Made by a program: the position numbers and the translations under genes. Under the pieces are notes generated by a model. The model ran no database searches. It was not told where the DNA came from and saw only the letters and a list, made by a program, of their open reading frames with translations. From Macrocystis pyrifera (taxonomy: Eukaryota; Sar; Phaeophyceae; Laminariales; Laminariaceae), in assembly GCA_031763025.1 (NCBI GenBank), contig JASSKH010000009.1, positions 6,764,512 through 6,828,511 on the forward strand: a stretch of DNA of 64,000 nt. Reading direction: 5' to 3'. Of this stretch, positions 57,347 to 64,000 are shown piece by piece (positions within the stretch are counted from its first letter, which is position 1; each line of letters begins with the position of its first letter).

Positions 57347-60300
57347 CTACAACACAAACCCGCCGCCGCCACCGTCGCTGCCGTGGTCCCACCCCGCGCC
57401 GCCCTCTCCCCTGAGCACCGCGCTAGCCACGTCCTGCACCGGAACTCCGAGCGCGTACGCGATAGCCGCCAGGGTGGCCGCGAGCGCCCCCGCCCCGGCC
57501 AGCAAGGCACGAGCCAGGGGAAGCGGCCGTAGCGCGATCGCCATCGAAGCGTGGGGGTAGAGACGTGAGACGTCGTCTGCGCCAGATCGTACCACGTACG
57601 TGTACAGGCAGCCTGTACGTGATCCGACGCCGAGCACCCTAGGAATTGATAGCGTCGGAGGATAGAAAGGGGGGGGGGGGGGGGGGGGGGGGGGGGAGGG
57701 TGGGTAGGGGGTAGGGGGAGCGTGTCGACATACTATGCATGGCCGTAGTCGTATGGCCACAAACCCATGCATCCCCACAATGCCAGGATGGGGGGGGGGG
57801 GCGTACTCATTTGATGCTTGCCTTGGTCATTTGACCATTGACCACGCATCCCTTCGAAATGGAGCGGGGGGGTCGGGGGGGGTGGGGGGGTGTTGGTCCA
57901 GACTCTCGAGTTAAGGCACATCGTGTTCTGTCTAAAACAGTAACAGCAGAAACGAAAACGTAAGCAGATGCAGACGTAGCAGCAGCAGCAGCAACAGCAA
58001 CAGCGTCAGCAGCGCGAAACAGCAAACAGCAGCGCCGCAACAGCCCCTTTCATTACTTCCCCGAGACGTAAGCCTCCCCCCAGCAGCCGCCGTTGCGGAA
58101 AAAAAAAAAGCACCAAGGAGAAGCAGCACGAACACCTTAGCGCACGCAATGTTATGAGGTGAAATTCACTCTGCCTCAGCTGCTTCTCCCGAAAAAACGA
58201 TTGGAAGCACGCAGCTAATAACAGTAACACACACAGACTACAGCGAGCGTGTACATCGTGCGTAAACAAAGAACAAAGTGACAGCCTACGCATTTCCGCT
58301 CGAGTCGCGGCCGGTCGACGGACGGGAGCGACACCCCCCCCCGGGTTGCCTCCACCCAGACAATCGTTTCGTCGACTCGAAGAAGTTGCCCCTCTCCCCA
58401 TCTCTCCCTCTATCTCTTCCTACTCTCCTCCTCTCCACTTCCGCCCCCCCCCCCCCTCACCCCCGCCCTCCCCCCCCCCCCCCCCCCCCCCCCGCTCCCC
58501 TCTCTCCCCCCCTCCCTCCCCACTACCCCCCCCCTTCTCCGCTCGTCCCCCCCCCCTCCCTCCCCCCCTCCTCCCTCCCGACCCCACGCCCGGAGCGGGT
58601 CCCTTTCGGCCTGTACCCATCCCGTTCAGTCCAGTCCACATACCTCCCGTTGTCCGAAATGCTGAGGCTATCCAGCTGGCCCGACTCCTTGGCCAAGCGG
58701 TGCGTCTTGATCTCCTGCAGGTCGGGAGCGTTGATGGAGTCCACCCCCCAACACTGCCACCCGCCCACCCCCACCCCCGTTCCAGATTTGGTTCCAGGTT
58801 TAGTTCCAGGTTGAGTTCCAGATTTGGTTCCAAGTTTGGGTCCAAGTTTGGTTAGGTTTCAGGTTATATTCGAATTATGGTTCCAGGTTTGGTTCCACGT
58901 TTGGTTCCAGGTTTGGTTCAATGTCGGGTTTTCCAGGTGCGATTCCACGGATAGTTCCAGGTTTGGTTTCCATGTGTTGGTTCCACGTTGCGCATGACGT
59001 CCCGAATATTTTTTTCCACGAAATTCCACATGATCCCATGAACATTCCACCATGTTCCATGTCGCGTACAACGCCAGTTGAGCCGCCGGAACCCACGAAA
59101 CAATCATTGACACAAAAAAAAACGAGGAACAACGGGTGGGGGGAGTCGTTCGGGAGAGCAGATGAGAAGAACACAGGAACAAAACGGAGGGGGAGGCGCC
59201 GGCGGGGGGGGGGGGGGAAGCGAGGTGCATGTTTTTCCTGGTATTCGGTGTCACAGAAGCATCCATGTTGGAGATGGGGGCTGGCAATGGCTCTATCTAC
59301 GGTCGCATCGAAACCCGCAGCAGCAACAACAGCGGCGACATTCTTCCCCCCAAGCCTACTAGTGTATTTTTCAAGCCATTGTCGTGGCGGGGGGTGGGGG
59401 GGGGGGGGGGGGGGGAGGCATCCGTCCCTCCGATGCCCCCCCCCCCCCCCCCGTCCCTCGTTCGTCCCCCCCCCCCCCCCCTTCTCTCTCCCTCCCTCCC
59501 TCCCTCTTCCCTCCTGCCTCCCAACCTCCCTCCATCCCTCCCCCCCCCCCCCCTCCTTCCCTCCCCTCTCTGAACCAAACTCACCCTCCAATCGCGCATG
59601 TCGATGAGCTTGACGCAGCCATCCCCGCACGTGACCAGCTTGTGCGTGGCGGCGCAATGCGCTATCCCTCGAAGCTCTCCGGTGTGAAACTTTGCGCAGT
59701 ACTGCTCGCGCCCTATGGCATACATTCAGCACACGCGATACACGACACGCGACACGCGACAAGCGCCGCGAGGGGGAAGGGTTGGGGGGTGTACTCATTA
59801 CCATGCATGGTCGTAGTCGTATGACCATAAACCCTCGCATCCCTACAACACCAGGACGGAGCACGTCGGGTTTTCACCGCCCAGGCAAGACATTGCTTGC
59901 ACCAAGCTTTTGCGAAGCGCCGTGGGGTGTTGGGCGACCGCCAAAAGACAAAAAAAACTAAAACAACAAAAAACGGTACCCTGGTTGACTAGCTCGCGCA
60001 GTTAGAGGCGTGTTTTACAGCGTCGTCGCCAACCGACGCCAACCCAACCTATACCGGGGGGGGGGGGGATTATTGCTATCGTATTTGTTGTCACATGTTT
60101 TACACCCCTATGGCGGAATTATAAGGATTGCTTACATATCAATATGAAGACCAACCCGTCCTTACATCTACACGCCCTGAATGCTATAGCGCTCATGCGT
60201 TCAAAACTCTCCCCCACATGCGCCCCACTTTTTAGCCCCAAAAAATATGTACAAGCGGGGCTGGGGGGGGGGGTCCCTACTTTTCTATCGCTGAAACGCC

Positions 60301-62143
60301 CCACCCCACACATGCCCCCACGTGTCACTACAAAAACAACCGAACACATGCACGTGTATCACCGAATTTCTATCCCTTTTGGGTGCTATGATTGTTACAG
60401 CCGCATTCAGCTTTTGGGGAACAGGTTATACACGAAAATGGATTTTGCCAGAAGAAAAAAAAAAAAACAGCAACAACAAGAACATGGAAAAAAAAAAAAG
60501 AAAAAAAAAAGAAGTTAATATTCTGCTCGCCCTGAAGTTGGGTCACCTCCATAACACATTCAGTCCGTGGTCACAAGGCTAAAAGCTCTTTAACACAGCT
60601 GGGGAGCAAAAATGAATACACAATTCTGGAGCCTCTCTGTTGTCTGCTTCTTTGGACGGACACCTGTGACCCTTTCGGAGCCCCCTTTTGAAGGCGAACA
60701 CAACAATGGTTGGTAGCTTTGGCACACCACCAACCATGTACGGAAAACGGTAAGCGCCCAGCGGCACGGACAGGGATGATGTTGCGCCCGCGACGTGCCG
60801 TACGACTCCTCGCATCAACCATTGTAGCTCGGACACCGGTTTGTACATGTACTCCCCGAGACGTGCAGTGGCCGTTGTGCTGTAAAATCGTCCATGTTCC
60901 CCTCTCGATTCCCACTTTTTTTTATCGCGTCAATTTTCCCGTTTGGACTCTTAACGTGAACACCGGAACGCCGAATAATTTTCCGGCCCGAGTGTTTTTA
61001 CGTAGGACACGCAAAAAAAAAAAAAAAAAAAAAAAGCAGACAAAAAACATGACGCACGCCAAACGGCAAACCCGTGGCCACATAAAAAAGAACAATCTGG
61101 ACGCAAAAAAAAATATATACACATATGAAGCCTCTTCTTTTCTACCAAGAGAGAAAAAAGAAAAAAAGAAAAAAAAGAAAAACACGGACACACCAAACAC
61201 GAAATACGAAAAAAACGTGGGAGGAGTACGCGTACCTTACCACTTATTCGACACTCTGGTCGACGGTCCCTGCATGCGATACGAGCATAGCTACTGCACA
61301 GGTGATCGGGACCCCCCCCCGCCCCCCCCGCTTGCACGAGGTCGGCGTAAAATGATCCTTGGGGAGGCATTGGATGATGTCGACAACCCCTCAATTCGGT
61401 CCGCCTAATGGTGTGTCTACGTTGTGTAAATGCCTCCACGAGGATGTTTTTACGCCCACATTGAGCGAGGGGGAGTGGGGGGTGGGTGGGGGGGGGGAGG
61501 GGTCCCAGCCATCTCTGTCCTAACCCCGACCCGATCATCCAATGTATGGAGTAAGCCCTCTTCGTCAACCACAGTGTCGGGATACCATCATCTTGTATTA
61601 TAAGGATATTTTGCACATTCAAAACTGTAATCAAAACGTTCCGTGTTTTTTTCCGGAGAGAGGTGAGCGGTACGTTGTCAGCTCTACGAGCCATGGACAC
61701 AGTACAACAAACCATGGACACAATACTCAACCACACACCAAGTATACACATTGAACGGCAACCCCCTCTTGCGTATCCCTCTCCCACTGTCCTACCCCCA
61801 GCCCCCGCGCCCCCCTACAGTACCCCTCCCTGGTCAAATGACTAAGGCAAGCAACAAACGGGTACGCCCCCCGCCCCCATCCTGCTTGGCTTTGTTGGGC
61901 AAGATATCGTTGACATACACTTCCCTCAGCATGTCATTCACCATGGTCAAGTCTAGGTAGCAGGCGAGAGGGCAAAGAGCGGGGGCAGGCATAGCCAGCA
62001 AGACAGCCGACCATGCCTCCCATGACGAAGCTTTACGGGGTGTGCTTGCTCGTGGCCGCATCGATCCTCCGTCCCGGCATTGTAGGGGTGCAGTGATGCG
62101 AGGGTCTATGGTCATACGACTACGGCCATGCATGATAATGAGT

Positions 62144-62181
<38 letters not shown>

Positions 62182-62762
62182 ACTGGAACCCGCGCACACC
62201 TATCTCGTGCGGTTGCGTGGAGATGACGACGATGAACCCGGAGGTAAAGCCAGCCATGATGTACCCCTCCCCGAACCAACGGTACGACAAAATTTTCCCG
62301 TATCGCGTCTGCAGTTCCCACCCCCACCCGCCGGCCCCAGGCGCGCGCGTAACGCACGAAACCGTACGAAACGGTGACGTACCATACCGTGCAGCGCGCC
62401 CCGTCAGAAGTAAACCCACAAGGTTTGTCGTGCACACGCAGGTGGTACGGGATGGGATGGTGCGGGTCGGGACGAGCAGGCAAGGCAGAGAGAGAAGGAG
62501 GGATGTAGAGAGAGAGATAGACAGAGAGTGATGCGGACAGGCAGGCAGACAGGCGGACAGACAAACAAGGCAGACAGACAGACAGACGGTCACGACAAAC
62601 AGACAGACAGACACACAGACAGGCAGACAGACAGGCAGACAGCCGATCATGAGCGAGAGGTTTGCGGAGGGCGGAAGCGACCATGCCATGCATGCAGGAG
62701 CCATTTTCCCTCATGAACCCAGGAGTTGGTGGCAACCAACGGAGGGATGTATAGTACGGGGA

Positions 62763-62796
<34 letters not shown>

Positions 62797-63674
62797 CTTA
62801 ACTCCTTTCGGGGGACAACGCGCAAAGAGAGTAGGAAATTCCTTGCCCTTTCGGAGGGTGATGGCGGTGTGCGGGGGGGGGGGGGGGGGGGCTCCTTTTT
62901 TGGTGGGAAAATGGTTGAAAAATAAAAGAAAAGGGGGGAGGGGAGGGGAGAAAGGGAAGAGGAGGGGGGGGGGGGGGGCGCTTAATCAAGGTGGAAACGA
63001 TGTTCCTTCTGTCAAGTCGAAGGAAAGGGGTGGGGGAAGACAGGGCGCCCGGAGGAAAGGAGGCATGTTTATCGCGGGGAGGAGGGGGGGGTACTCATTT
63101 GCTTGCTTGCCTTACTCGTTTGACCATTGACCACGCATCCCTTTTGAGAAGAAGGCACCGTTCCTACTCCTAATAGAGCCACCTCCAACATTTGGGCGCT
63201 AATTACGTGTTTTCCCATGTATTGCACTAAAAACGTTTGGCCTACCTAGTCCCCTTCCTACTTCGCCTCTTGTGGCAAGTATCCATCTCCTATGATAGCG
63301 ATCGTTCCTTAGCTATTATCTGGTGTACTTAGCTCTTCCATATAACAATTTTCTTTTTTCCTCATCTCCTCCTTCAACACAGAGAGGAGGGGGAGGCTTG
63401 AGGTGGAAAACAGATTATTACATAAAACCCTCGTAAGGTAAGAGAGGGGAGGGGAAGCGGGGGGGGGGGGGGGGAGAAGGCAGGCGGGATGCGAGAGGGG
63501 GGGTGCGCGTGAGGGTACGTAGGTCACCTGAAAAGCCAGCTCCAACGCGTTCTCCTGGTCGTGAAGGTTGTAGAGGAGGATGGTCCTGCCGTCCATGTTG
63601 ACGCTGACGATGCACTCGTCTTCATCCTGTTTGCCGCCAAATGCCACGTCCAGCGGGCGAGACTTCACCTTCAC
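57347..63674 (-). CDS. WDR19: WD-repeat protein 19 homologue, IFT144 (IFT-A complex; internal and last visible exons)
   Basis: Minus-strand exons in order: 63674-63528, 62308-62200, 59712-59585, 58714-58644, 57638-57347. All introns are GT-AG and every junction keeps phase. Joined, they read through the later blades of the first WD40 propeller: RTILLYNLHDQENALELAFQ, TRYGKILSYRWFGEGYIMAG, VTCGDGCVKLIDM, LDSLSISDNGR, then VLGVGSRTGCLYTYV. These align in order with animal WDR19. The 5' end lies beyond the window. The last exon leaves the family after LYTYV: about 80 further residues (Ala/Leu-rich, then Gly-rich, ending GGGGGFVL) run to a TAG at 57,347-57,349. Known IFT144 proteins continue for several hundred residues (second propeller, TPRs), and no such exons were found at lower coordinates. 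Known role: core IFT-A subunit for retrograde transport and ciliary cargo entry. Identity is firm; completeness is not. Confidence 0.88.
57669..57865 (-). mobile_element. Poly(C)-tailed pair: subfamily 1 fragment and subfamily 2 fragment, head to tail
   Basis: G run (57,669-57,697), then CTATGCATGGCCGTAGTCGT to CCCACAATGCCAGGATG. Directly after comes a second G run with GCGTACTCATTTGATGCTTG and TTTGACCATTGACCACGC. In sense with IFT144; the first C tail lies 30 nt from the last exon's acceptor. Confidence 0.75.
58780..58985. repeat. 12-bp minisatellite (GTTCCAGGTTTG)n in IFT144 intron
   Basis: About 15 units of GTTCCAGGTTTG with drift. Confidence 0.85.
59771..60056 (-). mobile_element. Poly(C)-tailed element, subfamily 1, with internal deletion
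   Basis: Has both ends: tail and GTGTACTCATTACCATGCAT on one side, and GCGTCGTCGCCAACCGACGC with CAACCCAACCTATACC on the other. It lacks about 250 nt of the middle found at 7511-8058. In sense with IFT144, C tail about 58 nt from an acceptor. Confidence 0.75.
60579..60848 (-). CDS. Unassigned open reading frame inside an IFT144 intron
   Basis: An 89-codon frame that is not low-complexity. It contains GVVRHVAGATSSLSVPLGAY and PTIVVFAFKRGLRKG. No start context, splice partner or family was recognised. It could be a fragment of a transposable element or a chance frame. It lies on the same strand as the host gene. Confidence 0.15.
   Translation of the reverse strand: MYKPVSELQWLMRGVVRHVAGATSSLSVPLGAYRFPYMVGGVPKLPTIVVFAFKRGLRKGHRCPSKEADNREAPELCIHFCSPAVLKSF
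61815..61885 (+). mobile_element. Poly(C)-tailed element, subfamily 2 fragment
   Basis: GGTCAAATGACTAAGGCAAG, CAACAAACGGGTACG and then a C-rich tail. Confidence 0.55.
62070..62178 (+). mobile_element. Poly(C)-tailed element, subfamily 1, 5'-truncated, 21 nt from an IFT144 donor
   Basis: Starts CGTCCCGGCATTGTAGGGGT, includes GGTCTATGGTCATACGACTA and CATGCATGATAATGAGTA, and ends in about 33 C. It is antisense to IFT144, just downstream of the exon that ends at 62,200. Confidence 0.8.
62489..62642. repeat. (ACAG/GCAG)n tetranucleotide array
   Basis: Degenerate ACAG units with GCAG, ACAA and GAGA variants; in an IFT144 intron. Confidence 0.85.
63076..63235 (-). mobile_element. Poly(C)-tailed element, subfamily 2
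   Basis: G run, GTACTCATTTGCTTGCTTGC, TTTGACCATTGACCACGCAT, CACCTCCAACATTTGGGCGC and TTTCCCATGTATTGCAC. Matches 26,790-26,965 along its length. Confidence 0.75.
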
Positions 63675-63730
63675 CTATCCCAAACATGCACCAGGTGCCA
63701 GGTACACAAAATAGGCCAAGATATAAGGAG

Positions 63731-64000
63731 GGGCGGGGGGGGGGGGGAGGTGTAAAAACATGTCATGCTTGGCCGTTGTCGTTATGATGACCATATACTC
63801 TCGCAGTCGTTACGATGACCATATAACCTCGCATCCCTACAATGCCGGGACGGAGCACGTCGGGATGTCACCGACCAGGCAGACCTTTTGCTTGCACCAA
63901 GCGCGAAGCGCCGTGAGGTTCTTCGGCGAGTCGCATGAAGGGCGAGCTTGCATCCTGCTAGGAGCCGCTTGTGAGGCGCATATGGATGACTCGCTTCAAC
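63731..64000 (-). mobile_element. Poly(C)-tailed element, subfamily 1, leaves the window at the right edge
   Basis: G run (63,733-63,748), TGTCATGCTTGGCCGTTGTC, then a local duplication (GATGACCATATA...CGCA twice), GGGACGGAGCACGTCGGGAT and GCGAAGCGCCGTGAGG. In sense with IFT144, its C tail is about 58 nt upstream of the exon at 63,674. Confidence 0.8.

Noticed and set aside
57701-57778. Upstream extension of the last IFT144 exon (the frame stays open to 57,778)
   Set aside because: The extra sequence is a poly(C)-tailed element and a C tract; an in-phase acceptor at 57,639-57,640 fits the preceding exon exactly.
58875-59864. 329-codon minus-strand open frame
   Set aside because: Only 59,585-59,712 is a real exon (IFT144) and it is read there in another frame; the rest crosses G/C tracts, a minisatellite and a mobile element.

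Overview
This is a nuclear, eukaryotic, intron-rich and repeat-rich window. Coding exons are short (22-412 nt), GC-rich and bounded by GT-AG (twice apparently GC-AG) splice sites. They are scattered in introns of 0.3-4 kb full of homopolymer G/C tracts, microsatellites and small transposable elements. Two of the four protein genes are intraflagellar-transport (IFT) genes, so the organism builds cilia or flagella. Very long introns, G/C tracts and four consecutive genes on alternating strands (+,-,+,-) suggest a stramenopile alga, perhaps a brown alga. That placement is an inference and no marker in the window proves it.

Layout. 1-15.6 kb: no convincing protein gene. It holds a CAG/Gln-rich tandem locus at the left edge, minisatellites, a 1.16-kb tandem duplication (4.56-6.86 kb), a long Asn-Gly-type hexanucleotide array (8.2-8.9 kb), an intact tRNA-Ala(AGC) on the minus strand (10,999-11,071) and penta-, hexa- and dinucleotide arrays (13.3-14.2 kb). 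15.6-26.0 kb (+): complete six-exon gene for translation initiation factor eIF2B alpha. 28.7-32.9 kb (-): five-exon ankyrin-repeat gene ending in an IQ-like motif. 35.0-50.0 kb (+): eleven-exon CLUAP1/IFT38 gene (IFT-B complex), with one exon whose reading frame is interrupted in a G-rich run. 50.0-57.3 kb: intergenic repeats. 57.3-63.7 kb (-): 3' part, as seen here, of a WDR19/IFT144 gene (IFT-A complex). Its 5' end lies beyond the right edge and its last visible exon runs into a stop much earlier than in known IFT144 proteins.

The gene models were built by splicing exons so that phase is kept at every junction. All junctions of eIF2B alpha and IFT144 agree in phase, and so do those of the ankyrin gene if one GC donor is accepted.

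The most unusual content is a family of about twenty short interspersed elements (up to about 0.5 kb). All share one end, which runs into a poly(C)/pyrimidine tail, and they are variably truncated at the other. This is the signature of a 5'-truncated retroposon, but with poly(C) where poly(A) is normal. Many copies lie within 80 nt of exon boundaries. A second abundant family is a roughly 105-bp MITE with TTACGGGGG termini; one copy nested in another reveals a TA target duplication. A third, 80-bp MITE and a tRNA-derived palindromic array are also present.
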